Source: Microbacteriaceae bacterium
GTDB lineage: Bacteria; Actinomycetota; Actinomycetes; Actinomycetales; Microbacteriaceae
NCBI GenBank assembly: GCA_027490915.1
Contig: JAIXXG010000012.1
Coordinates: 1 to 40,388, forward strand
Length of the DNA stretch: 40,388 nt
Direction: 5' to 3'
Shown here: piece after piece, positions 1 to 6,842 of the stretch
Layout of the letters: each line of letters opens with the position of its first letter
Numbering within the stretch: position 1 is the stretch's first letter
Notes under the pieces: generated by a model
Database searches by the model: none
Seen by the model: only the letters and a program-made list of their open reading frames with translations
Told to the model about the DNA's origin: nothing
Position numbers and translations under genes: made by a program

Positions 1-109
1 CGACCCGTTCATCGCCGTCATCGTCACCCTGCTCTCGCTGCTCGTCGCTGTGCTGCTGCTGCTCGTCATCGGGCGCCTCGGCCGCGGCACCACCCGGAGG
101 ACCTCATGA
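1..109 (+). CDS. ABC transporter permease, C-terminal end (partial)
   Basis: An open frame enters the window (first full codon at base 2) and stops at the TGA at 107-109. The visible 35 residues are one very hydrophobic segment rich in Leu and Val, followed by a basic tail ending GRLGRGTTRRTS, as expected for the last membrane helix and cytoplasmic end of a permease. Its stop overlaps the ATG of the next gene in an ATGA, and that gene is an ABC importer ATPase, so a permease subunit of the same importer is the natural reading. Too little is present to name the substrate. Confidence 0.6.
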   Translation, partial: DPFIAVIVTLLSLLVAVLLLLVIGRLGRGTTRRTS

Positions 110-1206
110 GCGACACCGCCCCCACCCCCGTCACGACCGTCGACACCGACACCGGGGCGCTCCGGGTCGCCGCTCCGGTCTCGTTCGTCGACGTCGTCAA
201 GCGCTTCCCGGGCGGGACGACTGCGCTCGATGGCATCTCGCTCGACCTCGCACCGGGTGAGCTCGTCGCCCTGCTCGGCCCGTCGGGCTGCGGCAAGACC
301 ACCGCCCTGCGCGTGCTCGCAGGTCTCGAGAGCGCCGACGAGGGGCACATCCTCATCGACGGCGTCGATGTCATCGGCACGCCCACCAACAAGCGCGACA
401 TCGGCATGGTCTTCCAGTCGTACTCGCTCTTCCCGCATCTCACGGTGCTGCAGAACGTCGAATTCGGGCTCCGGATGCGCCGCGTCGCCGCACCCGATCG
501 CCGACGCCGCGCGGCGCAGGCGCTCGAGCTCGTGGGCCTCGACCACCTCGCCGAGCGCTACGCCCACCAGCTCAGCGGCGGTCAGCAGCAGCGGGTCGCC
601 CTCGCCCGCGCCCTCGTCACGCGCCCGCGCGTGCTGCTGCTCGACGAGCCGCTCAGCGCCCTCGACGCGAAGGTGCGGTTGCAGCTGCGCGAGCAGATCC
701 GCGTCATCCAGACCGAGCTCGGCATCACGACGGTGTTCGTCACGCACGACCAGGAGGAGGCGCTCGCCGTCGCCGACCGCGTCGCCGTCATGCGCGCCGG
801 CCGCATCGAGCAGGTCGGCACGCCGGAGGAGCTGTACGCGCGCCCGGCGACGGCATTCGTCGCCGACTTCGTCGGGCTCAGCAACCGCGTACTCGGCACG
901 GTCGCCGATGGTGTGATCACGGTCGGGACGCAGCCGCTTCCGCTCATCGACGATGCCGCGCCCGCGGGCCCCGCCGTCGCGCTGGTGCGACCCGAAGACG
1001 TCGTGTTCGCCACGGCGGGCGACCCGGATGCGCGACCGGCCGTGGTGCTGACGAGCGCGTTCCTCGGCTCACTGCGCCGCACCCGCGTGCGCCTCGACGA
1101 CGGCGTCGAACTGGTGCTGCAGCATGACGTGGGTCGCGACCCGGCCGCGGGCGAGGCCGTGCACGTGCGCCTCACCGGGCGACCCGTCGCCGTCGCGCCG
1201 GCCTGA
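106..1206 (+). CDS. ABC importer ATP-binding protein (spermidine/iron/phosphonate type)
   Basis: This 366-residue protein is predicted to power import by the permease encoded just upstream, binding ATP on the cytoplasmic face. Visible motifs are Walker A GPSGCGKTT (about 58-66), Q-loop Q104, signature LSGGQQQ (156-162), Walker B LLLDEP with catalytic Glu181, and switch His214 in VTHDQEEA. The roughly 110 residues after the nucleotide-binding domain, with VRPEDV, resemble the TOBE-type regulatory domain of the PotA/FbpC/CysA group. The ATG overlaps the permease stop, so the two are translationally coupled. Homologues in this group carry polyamines, ferric iron, sulfate or phosphonates, and the sequence alone does not decide which. 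The substrate-binding protein would lie upstream of the window. Confidence 0.88.
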   Translation: MSDTAPTPVTTVDTDTGALRVAAPVSFVDVVKRFPGGTTALDGISLDLAPGELVALLGPSGCGKTTALRVLAGLESADEGHILIDGVDVIGTPTNKRDIGMVFQSYSLFPHLTVLQNVEFGLRMRRVAAPDRRRRAAQALELVGLDHLAERYAHQLSGGQQQRVALARALVTRPRVLLLDEPLSALDAKVRLQLREQIRVIQTELGITTVFVTHDQEEALAVADRVAVMRAGRIEQVGTPEELYARPATAFVADFVGLSNRVLGTVADGVITVGTQPLPLIDDAAPAGPAVALVRPEDVVFATAGDPDARPAVVLTSAFLGSLRRTRVRLDDGVELVLQHDVGRDPAAGEAVHVRLTGRPVAVAPA

Positions 1207-1265
1207 CCGGGGCGCCCGTGCATGCCGCGGCGGGCATCCCGCAGCCCCTGCCGATGCGCGCCTCG

Positions 1266-1271
1266 TAGACT
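1266..1271 (+). promoter_or_regulatory. -10 element TAGACT, leaderless promoter
   Basis: TAGACT ends exactly six bases before the ATG at 1278 and there is no Shine-Dalgarno sequence between them. Transcription would begin at or next to the start codon, giving a leaderless mRNA for the AI-2E family gene and the overlapping ilvA. The same arrangement recurs at several other genes in the window. Confidence 0.6.
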
Positions 1272-1277
1272 GGCGGA

Positions 1278-2441
1278 ATGTTCTGGCGACAGAGGGCCGA
1301 GCCGACGCCGCCCGCGGGCGACGACGCGGTCTCGCCCGGCATGCGCACGGCGGCGGCCTGGGCCTGGCGGTTCCTCGTCGTCATCGCGGCCGCCGGGGTG
1401 CTGGTGTGGATCATCATCCAGCTGCGCCTCATCGTCATCCCCGTCATCATCGGCGTGCTGCTCGCGGCGCTGCTCGTGCCGTACGCCGCCTGGCTGCAGC
1501 GCCGGCTGCGTTTCCCGCGCTGGCTCGCGATCACCACGGCGATGCTCACCCTGGTCGGCGTCGTCACGGCGCTCATCTGGCTCGTGGTGGCGCAGGTGCG
1601 GGCCGGGTGGCCGAGCCTGCGCGATCGCTCGGTCGTTGCCTGGGACGAGTTCCTCGACTGGCTGAGCGCCACGTTCGGGCTCAGCGCCGACGAGATCACC
1701 GACTGGGTCGACACGCTCGTCGGCGAGCTCGACCTCTCGACCGACGGGCCGCTCGTCACCGGCGCCCTCTCTGTCGGGTCGACCGCGGCCGAGGTGCTCG
1801 CCGGCGCGGTGCTCGTGCTGTTCTCGCTGCTGTTCTTCCTCATCGACGGGCCGGGCATCTGGCGATTCGTGGTGCGGCTGTTCCCGCGCCGCGCGCGCAC
1901 GCCCGTCGACGGCGCCGCCCGTGCGGGCTGGATCACCCTCACCAACTTCGCCAAGGTGCAGATCTTCGTCGCCTTCGTCGACGGCCTCGGTATCGGCCTC
2001 ATCGCCTTCTTCCTCGGCGTGCCCCTCGCGCTGCCGATCGGCGTCGCGGTCTTCCTGGCGAGCTTCGTGCCGTTCGTCGGCGCGGTCGTCACCGGTGCTC
2101 TCGCCGTGCTCATCGCGCTCGTCTACAACGGGCCGTTCGTGGCGCTGCTCATGCTGGCCGGCGTGCTGCTCGTGCAGCAGCTCGAGGGCAATGTGCTGCA
2201 GCCCCTCGTCATGGGCCCGGCTGTGCGGGTGCACCCGCTCGCGGTGGTGCTCGCTGTCACCGCCGGCGGGCTGCTCGCGGGCATCCCGGGCACCCTGTTC
2301 GCGGTGCCGATCGTCGCCTTCGTCAACGTGTTCGTGCGCTACATCGCCGCGAAGCGCTGGCGCACTGTGCCGAACCCGACGCTCTCCGACGTCCTTCCAC
2401 CGCCCGACCCCGCACCCCGCACTGATCAGGAGCGCTCATGA
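1278..2441 (+). CDS. AI-2E family transporter
   Basis: A 387-residue polytopic membrane protein with about seven or eight hydrophobic segments. The arrangement is the AI-2E (YdiK/PerM) one: two N-terminal helices (about 30-85), a soluble middle part, then closely packed C-terminal helices. The C-terminal part contains FVDGLGIGLIAFFLGVPLAL and ASFVPFVGAV, which match the conserved region of the family. Members have been linked to autoinducer-2 export or to sodium/proton exchange, but most are uncharacterised, so the substrate is left open. The ATG follows a -10 element by six bases. The stop overlaps the ilvA start in an ATGA, so the two genes are probably co-transcribed, although no functional link is obvious. 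Confidence 0.85.
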   Translation: MFWRQRAEPTPPAGDDAVSPGMRTAAAWAWRFLVVIAAAGVLVWIIIQLRLIVIPVIIGVLLAALLVPYAAWLQRRLRFPRWLAITTAMLTLVGVVTALIWLVVAQVRAGWPSLRDRSVVAWDEFLDWLSATFGLSADEITDWVDTLVGELDLSTDGPLVTGALSVGSTAAEVLAGAVLVLFSLLFFLIDGPGIWRFVVRLFPRRARTPVDGAARAGWITLTNFAKVQIFVAFVDGLGIGLIAFFLGVPLALPIGVAVFLASFVPFVGAVVTGALAVLIALVYNGPFVALLMLAGVLLVQQLEGNVLQPLVMGPAVRVHPLAVVLAVTAGGLLAGIPGTLFAVPIVAFVNVFVRYIAAKRWRTVPNPTLSDVLPPPDPAPRTDQERS

Positions 2442-3679
2442 CCGCCCCCCTCGCGATCGCCGGCCCCACTCTCGCCGAGGTCGAGGCCGCGCGCGTCATC
2501 GTGCAGCGCGTGGCCCAGGTGACGCCCATGGAGACCTCGCGCTACCTCGCCGAGGTGCTCGGGGCGCCCGTGCTGCTCAAGTGCGAGAACCTGCAGCGCA
2601 CCGGCTCGTACAAGATCCGCGGGGCGTACCACCGCATCTCGCAGCTGAGCGATGACGAGAAGGCGCGCGGCGTCGTCGCCGCGAGCGCCGGCAACCACGC
2701 TCAGGGCGTGGCGTTCGCCGCGCGCGAGCTGGGCATCCCGGCCACGATCTTCATGCCGATCGGTGTGGCCCTGCCTAAGCTGCAGGCCACCCGCTACTAC
2801 GGCGCCGAGGTCGTGCTGCGCGGGCACACGGTCAGCGAGCCGCTCGCGGCCGCGCAGGAGTTCGCCGAGCGCACGGGTGCCGTGTACATCCCGCCCTTCG
2901 ACCACGCCGACGTCATCGCGGGGCAGGGCACGCTCGGCCTCGAGCTGCTCGAGCAGGCTCCCGAGCTGCAGACCGTGATCGTTCCGATCGGCGGGGGAGG
3001 GCTCATCTCGGGCGTCGCGAGCGTGCTCAAGCGCACCGCGGCCGAGCAGGGGCGCCGCATCCGTGTGATCGGGGTGCAGGCGGCGAATGCGGCCGCGTAC
3101 CCGGTGTCGCTCGCGGCCGGAGCGGTCACCGAGATCGCGATCGCGCCGACCATCGCCGACGGCATCGCGGTGGCCAAGCCGGGGCGCCTCAACTTCGAGA
3201 TCGTTCGGGATGCGGTGGACGAGGTCGTGACGGTCGACGACGACGACATCGCGCGCGCGATGCTCGTGCTGCTCGAGCGCGCGAAGATGGTGGTCGAGCC
3301 GGCCGGCGCCGTCGGCGTCGCGGCGATCCTCACCGGGCAGGTGCAGCCGGAGGGTCCGACCGTCGTGGTGCTCTCGGGGGGCAACATCGACCCGCTCATC
3401 ATGGAGCGCGTCATCGCCCACGGCCTCGCCGCCTCGGAGCGGTACCTCAAGTTGCGCATCCCGCTGCCCGACCGGCCGGGGCAGCTGGCCCGCACGAGCG
3501 AGATCATCGCCGAGCAGAACGCCAACGTGGTGGAGGTGCTGCACACCCGCCACGGCACGGGCCTCGCCATCAGCCAGGTCGAGCTCGAGCTGCACATCGA
3601 GACCCGCGGGCCCGAGCACGCCGACCAGGTGCTGCAGGCGCTGCGGGATGCGGGGTACGACCCGCGCGTCAGCTTCTAG
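2438..3679 (+). CDS. ilvA: Threonine ammonia-lyase (threonine dehydratase)
   Basis: This cytoplasmic enzyme deaminates L-threonine to 2-oxobutanoate and ammonia, the first committed step toward isoleucine or part of threonine breakdown. PLP-binding Lys59 lies in GSYKIRGAY, the SAGNHAQG loop is at 83-90 and the glycine-rich phosphate loop GGGGLISG is near 185. The last 80 or so residues (from about 335, KLRIPLPDRPGQLARTSEII) form a single ACT-like domain. At 413 residues it fits the medium-length one-ACT form rather than the 500-residue IlvA with two regulatory repeats, so a catabolic or dual role is possible. It overlaps the upstream AI-2E gene by four bases. Its last codons and stop lie inside a 31-bp sequence repeated beside greA. 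Confidence 0.93.
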   Translation: MTAPLAIAGPTLAEVEAARVIVQRVAQVTPMETSRYLAEVLGAPVLLKCENLQRTGSYKIRGAYHRISQLSDDEKARGVVAASAGNHAQGVAFAARELGIPATIFMPIGVALPKLQATRYYGAEVVLRGHTVSEPLAAAQEFAERTGAVYIPPFDHADVIAGQGTLGLELLEQAPELQTVIVPIGGGGLISGVASVLKRTAAEQGRRIRVIGVQAANAAAYPVSLAAGAVTEIAIAPTIADGIAVAKPGRLNFEIVRDAVDEVVTVDDDDIARAMLVLLERAKMVVEPAGAVGVAAILTGQVQPEGPTVVVLSGGNIDPLIMERVIAHGLAASERYLKLRIPLPDRPGQLARTSEIIAEQNANVVEVLHTRHGTGLAISQVELELHIETRGPEHADQVLQALRDAGYDPRVSF

Positions 3680-3787
3680 CGTTCGCGCGCAAGGCTGGCG
3701 CCTTGGGTGCCTGGTGATCAATCAGGTAGCTCGTTCGCGCGCGACGCTGACGCGTCGCGGGGTACGACCCGCGCGTCAGCTTCTAGC
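3650..3787 (+). repeat. 31-bp perfect direct repeat flanking the ilvA-greA junction
   Basis: The bases at 3650-3680 recur without change at 3757-3787. The first copy encodes the last codons and stop of ilvA (+). The second covers the intergenic end and supplies the stop of greA (-). A shorter element, GTTCGCGCGC, follows the first copy (3681) and recurs at 3733 before the second, so the segment looks like a degenerated local duplication of the ilvA 3' end. No integrase or insertion element lies nearby. Confidence 0.85.
3691..3726. terminator. Two small hairpins between convergent ilvA and greA
   Basis: AAGGC-TGGC-GCCTT (3691-3704) is followed by CCTGGT-GATCA-ATCAGG (3710-3726, one G-U pair). 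They lie between convergent genes and could end transcription from both sides. Neither has a U-tract and the stems are short, so the call is moderate. Confidence 0.4.
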
Positions 3788-4271
3788 CGGTGTAGGTCGC
3801 GACGTCGACGATCGTGACCTCGATCGTCTTGCCGTTGGGGGCGACGTACGACACGGTGTCGCCGACCTTCGCGCCCAGGATCGCCTGCCCGAGCGGGCTC
3901 GCCTCGCTGTAGACGTCGATGTCGGAGGCGTCGCCTACGATCTCGCGGTTGCCGAGCAGAAACCGCTCGTCGTCGCCGAGGATCGTCGCGGTGACCACCG
4001 TGCCCGGCTCGACGACGCCGTGCGCGGTCGGCGGCTCGCCGACGACGGCCGTGCGCAGCAGCTCGGTGAGGGTGCGGATGCGCGCCTCGATCTTGCCCTG
4101 CTCGTCTTTCGCGGCGTGGTACCCGCCGTTCTCCTTGAGATCGCCCTCCTCGCGCGCGGCCTCGATGCGCTTGGCGATCTCGGTGCGGCCCGTCGTCGAG
4201 AGGTGCTCGAGCTCGGCGGCGAGACGATCGTGCGCCTCCTGCGTGAGCCACTGGGTGCTCGCGTCGTTCAT
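3783..4271 (-). CDS. greA: Transcription elongation factor GreA
   Basis: GreA enters the secondary channel of stalled RNA polymerase and stimulates cleavage of backtracked RNA. The 162 residues match the usual length. The N-terminal coiled-coil hairpin contains KRIEAAREEGDLKENGGYHA (about 34-53), with the acidic tip D-L-K-E-N that positions the catalytic metal. The C-terminal FKBP-like half ends with SPLGQAILGAKVGDTVSY. The ATG at 4271 is preceded by GAGAGGAGAGACC, a good ribosome-binding site. It is followed on the same strand by nothing; its stop lies in the 31-bp repeat shared with ilvA. In mycobacteria the neighbouring gene is also a DUF4307-type protein, as here. Confidence 0.95.
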   Translation of the reverse strand: MNDASTQWLTQEAHDRLAAELEHLSTTGRTEIAKRIEAAREEGDLKENGGYHAAKDEQGKIEARIRTLTELLRTAVVGEPPTAHGVVEPGTVVTATILGDDERFLLGNREIVGDASDIDVYSEASPLGQAILGAKVGDTVSYVAPNGKTIEVTIVDVATYTG

Positions 4272-4310
4272 GGTCTCTCCTCTCGCAGAGTCGTCTCTCC
4301 GACACAGCAG

Positions 4311-4330
4311 AACCGGCCCGCAGGCCGGTT
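4311..4330 (-). terminator. Hairpin between the DUF4307 gene and greA
   Basis: AACCGGCC-CGCA-GGCCGGTT is a perfect 8-bp stem with a 4-base loop. It lies 22 bases beyond the stop of the DUF4307 gene, upstream of the greA start. It should end or attenuate transcription entering greA, which then needs its own promoter in the 40 bases before its ATG. Confidence 0.6.
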
Positions 4331-4352
4331 CACTCCGATGATTCCGGCGAGC

Positions 4353-4769
4353 CTACGTCAGCCAGCAACGGTACGGCAAACCGGTGACGGCGGGCTCGGC
4401 CGTGCGCAGCGTCTCGACGAAGACCCGGGTGCGCTCCGGGGATGCGGGCAGCTCGATGACCCGCCACCCCACGATGCCGAAGCTCTCGTTGAGGGCCTGC
4501 ACGGCGCAGCTCACCGACGTGCCCGGCTCGACCGACACCTCCCACCGCACCTCGATCGAGGTCTCGGTGGCGTTGGCGTAGCCCAGGTCGCGCACCTCGA
4601 GCTCGGCGTTCGTGCCCGACAGGCCGCCCCACACCACCCAGGCCGTGAACACCGCCGCGAACACGATGCCCGCGATGATCATCAGCCGGCGGGTGCGGCG
4701 CTCGGCGCCCGGTGTGCGACCGTAGCGCTCGTCGAGGCGCTGCTGCGTCGTGGTCGGCGCGCTGGTCAT
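4353..4769 (-). CDS. DUF4307 membrane-anchored protein
   Basis: A 138-residue protein with a charged N-terminus (TTTQQRLDERYGR), one transmembrane segment at about 29-48 (LMIIAGIVFAAVFTAWVVWG) and an extracytoplasmic beta-rich domain with two Cys residues (about 87 and 135). This is the DUF4307 pattern of actinobacteria (Rv1081c in M. tuberculosis, from memory), which has no assigned function. The ATG is preceded by AGGAGCCCCCGCC. It lies upstream of greA on the same strand but is separated from it by a hairpin. The topology suggests a protein exposed outside the membrane whose two cysteines may pair. Confidence 0.8.
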   Translation of the reverse strand: MTSAPTTTQQRLDERYGRTPGAERRTRRLMIIAGIVFAAVFTAWVVWGGLSGTNAELEVRDLGYANATETSIEVRWEVSVEPGTSVSCAVQALNESFGIVGWRVIELPASPERTRVFVETLRTAEPAVTGLPYRCWLT

Positions 4770-4902
4770 GGCGGGGGCTCCTGGGTTCTGGACCGCGACG
4801 GGTCGTCGTGCTCAGCGGGGGTCGATACCCTGGGGTCAGCGTAGAGCGCCCAGGTTGGGGTTCGCTCGACCCGCGCCTTCCTGAACCGAGACGGGAGCAT
4901 CC

Positions 4903-5208
4903 GTGATCTCTGCCTTCGCCGCCCGCCTGCTGCCCAGCGGCATCGGGCCGAACCCGGTCGATGAGCCGACGCTGCCGCCGGGCTTCGACCCGAACACGGT
5001 GACGCCCGGGGTCGAGGGTTTCATCGCGATCGCGCTCGTCGCGATCGCCGCGATCTTCCTGCTCGTCGACATGACGCGCCGCATCCGACGGGTGCGCTAC
5101 CGCGGCGAGCTGCGCGAGCAGCTGGAGGCCGAACAGCGGATGATCTCCGAGGGCGGCCCGGTCGAGCCCGAGACCGAGCCCGACGCCGAGGAGAACCCCG
5201 GCCGCTAG
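4903..5208 (+). CDS. Small single-pass membrane protein, unknown function
   Basis: A 101-residue protein with a GTG start, supported by GGGAG seven bases upstream. The N-terminal half is proline-rich and probably outside (GIGPNPVDEPTLPPGFDPNT). One helix lies at about 40-60 (FIAIALVAIAAIFLLVDM), followed by a strongly basic stretch (RRIRRVRYRGELR) and an acidic tail rich in Glu and Pro. Positive-inside logic places the C-terminus in the cytoplasm. In position it corresponds to the small gene after mca in mycobacteria (Rv1083), but homology is inferred from context only. The mca gene itself is missing here. Confidence 0.7.
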   Translation: MISAFAARLLPSGIGPNPVDEPTLPPGFDPNTVTPGVEGFIAIALVAIAAIFLLVDMTRRIRRVRYRGELREQLEAEQRMISEGGPVEPETEPDAEENPGR

Positions 5209-5218
5209 CCCGACTCCG

Positions 5219-5974
5219 CTACCCGCCGAACGGCGGGTCGAGGGCGACGAGCAGCACCGCCGTCCAGTGGCAGAGGAACGCCACCACGGTGAGCGTGTGG
5301 AAGATCTCGTGGAAGCCGAACACGCCCGGCACGGGGTTGGGCTTCTTGAGCGCGTAGACGACGGCGCCGGCCGTGTACGCCAGCCCGCCCACGATGACGA
5401 GCACCATCATCGCGAGGTTCGCGTTGAGCAGGTCGACGATGTACAGCACCGCGGCCCAGCCCAGTAGCACGTACAGCGGCACGTAGGCCCAGCGCGGCGC
5501 ACCGATCCAGAACACGCGGAACCCGATGCCGATGAGCGCGCCCGTCCAGACCAGCACGAGCAGCAGGTAGCCCTTCTCGGGCGGCAGCGCCATGATCGAC
5601 AGCGGCGTGTAGGTGCCGGCGATGAGCAGGAAGATGTTGGCGTGGTCGAGGCGCTTGAGCATGACCCGCGCCCGCTCGCTCCAGTTGAAGCGGTGGTAGG
5701 TCGCCGAGATGCCGAACAGCAGCAGCGACGACAGCACGAACACGGCGCTCGACCAGCGCGCGGCGGGGTTGGCGCCGAGGGCGATGAGCACGATGCCGAG
5801 GATGATCGCGGTCGGGAAGGTGACGGCGTGGATCCAGCCGCGCCACGTCGGCTTCTGCTCGAGAGCGCGGTACTCGATCGCCTCGTCGAGCAGCGGGATG
5901 TTGGGGATGTCAGCCCCCGGTTCGCGGTCGGCGTCGTGCGGGGCGGCGTCGGGGGCGGCGGGGGAGGAGGTCAT
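5219..5974 (-). CDS. trhA: Hemolysin III family membrane protein (TrhA-like)
   Basis: A protein of the PAQR/hemolysin III family, 251 residues from the chosen ATG at 5974, with seven predicted membrane helices. Family marks are H-R-F-N-W after SATYH, HANIFLLIAGTYTP in the middle, and FGFHEIFHTLTVVAF near the end. The conserved His, Asp and Ser positions are thought to bind a metal. Bacterial members have been linked to membrane-lipid homeostasis rather than true haemolysis. The reading frame is open 19 codons further upstream, but the start MTSSPAAP follows TATCAT by six bases, so a leaderless transcript is likely. It is divergent from uppS, the pairing also seen at Rv1085c-Rv1086. Confidence 0.88.
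   Translation of the reverse strand: MTSSPAAPDAAPHDADREPGADIPNIPLLDEAIEYRALEQKPTWRGWIHAVTFPTAIILGIVLIALGANPAARWSSAVFVLSSLLLFGISATYHRFNWSERARVMLKRLDHANIFLLIAGTYTPLSIMALPPEKGYLLLVLVWTGALIGIGFRVFWIGAPRWAYVPLYVLLGWAAVLYIVDLLNANLAMMVLVIVGGLAYTAGAVVYALKKPNPVPGVFGFHEIFHTLTVVAFLCHWTAVLLVALDPPFGG
5221..5238. terminator. Hairpin between convergent small membrane gene and trhA
   Basis: ACCCGCC-GAAC-GGCGGGT is a perfect 7-bp stem located 12 bases after the stop of the upstream + gene. It overlaps the last codons of trhA on the other strand. The position suits termination of the + strand transcript. Confidence 0.45.
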
Positions 5975-5980
5975 GTCGCG

Positions 5981-5986
5981 ATGATA
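5981..5986 (-). promoter_or_regulatory. -10 element TATCAT, leaderless trhA promoter
   Basis: Read on the minus strand, TATCAT (one mismatch to TATAAT) is followed by CGCGAC and then the trhA ATG. No ribosome-binding site precedes the start, which supports leaderless transcription and the choice of start. Confidence 0.65.
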
Positions 5987-6047
5987 CGTGAGCCACAGCA
6001 TCCGGCCGCATCGATTGGATGCCCGCCACAAGCAATTCCGCGTCGAC

Positions 6048-6053
6048 TACCGT
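6048..6053 (+). promoter_or_regulatory. -10-like element TACCGT before uppS
   Basis: TACCGT followed by AGGCGT and a GTG at 6060 repeats the six-base spacing seen at other leaderless genes in the window. It is the main reason for choosing the 6060 start over the in-frame GTG at 5988. Confidence 0.45.
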
Positions 6054-6059
6054 AGGCGT

Positions 6060-6842
6060 GTGCGATCGTCGAGAACTCCGCGGGGTCGTGGGCCGCTCTA
6101 CCGGCTGTACATGGGGCGCCTGCGGCGGCAGCTCGCTGGGGCGGTGCACCCCCGGCACGTCGCCATGATCATCGACGGCAACCGTCGCTGGGCGCGGCAG
6201 TGGGGCGAGTCGAGCGAGCATGGCCACCGCGCCGGGGCCGTCAAGGTGCGCGAGTTCGTCACCTGGTGCGACGACGCCGGCATCGACGTCGTGACCCTCT
6301 ACCTGCTGTCGACCGACAACCTCACCGGCCGCGACTCCGCCGAGCTCGCCGCGCTGACCGGCATCATCGCCGACCTCGCCGATGAGCTCTCGGGAGTGCG
6401 CGACTGGCGGGTGCACCACGTCGGCAGCCGCGACGGGCTGCCCGACGAACTGGTCGCCGCGCTCGATCGCGCCGCCGAGGCGACCGTCGGGCATCCGGGG
6501 CTGCACATCAACCTCGCGGTGGGCTACGGCGGTCGTCGCGAGATCGCCGACGCCGTGCGCGCGATCGTGCACCACCACGCCGAGAGCGGCGGAACGCTCG
6601 ACGAGCTCGCCGAGCTCGTCACGCCCGAGAAGATCGCCGAGCACCTCTACACGGGCGGGCAGCCCGACCCCGATCTGGTGATCCGCACCTCGGGCGAGCA
6701 GCGGTTGAGCGACTTCATGCTGTGGCAGAGCGCGCACAGCGAGTTCTACTTCGTCGAGGCCCTCGGGCCCGACCTGCGCGAGGTCGACTTCCTGCGCGCC
6801 CTGCGCGACTTCTCGCGCCGCCAGCGGAGGTTCGGGCAGTGA
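6060..6842 (+). CDS. uppS: Polyprenyl (Z-isoprenyl) diphosphate synthase
   Basis: This cis-prenyltransferase adds isopentenyl diphosphate units to an allylic primer to make the lipid carrier used in cell-wall synthesis, or its short Z,E-farnesyl precursor. With the start at 6060 it has 260 residues. Catalytic Asp39 is in MIIDGNRRWAR, and the C-terminal pyrophosphate-binding motif is RTSGEQRLSDF. LYLLSTDNLTGRDSAEL resembles the short-chain Rv1086 type more than the long-chain Rv2361c type, so the product may be C15. An in-frame GTG at 5988 would add 24 residues lacking family similarity. The neighbouring divergent hemolysin III gene supports the assignment. The TGA overlaps the GTG of the next gene. 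Confidence 0.9.
   Translation: MRSSRTPRGRGPLYRLYMGRLRRQLAGAVHPRHVAMIIDGNRRWARQWGESSEHGHRAGAVKVREFVTWCDDAGIDVVTLYLLSTDNLTGRDSAELAALTGIIADLADELSGVRDWRVHHVGSRDGLPDELVAALDRAAEATVGHPGLHINLAVGYGGRREIADAVRAIVHHHAESGGTLDELAELVTPEKIAEHLYTGGQPDPDLVIRTSGEQRLSDFMLWQSAHSEFYFVEALGPDLREVDFLRALRDFSRRQRRFGQ

Noticed and set aside
3650-3787. The 31-bp direct repeat as an attachment-site duplication of a mobile element
   Set aside because: Only 76 bases lie between the copies and there is no integrase or cargo, so a small local duplication is the simpler reading.
3648-4844. A 398-codon plus-strand open frame across greA and the DUF4307 gene
   Set aside because: It runs antisense to two well-supported genes and through their intergenic hairpin, with low-complexity composition and no domain.
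5988-6059. Upstream GTG start for uppS, adding 24 residues
   Set aside because: The added residues do not look like the family, and the GTG at 6060 has a -10-like element with the six-base spacing seen elsewhere.
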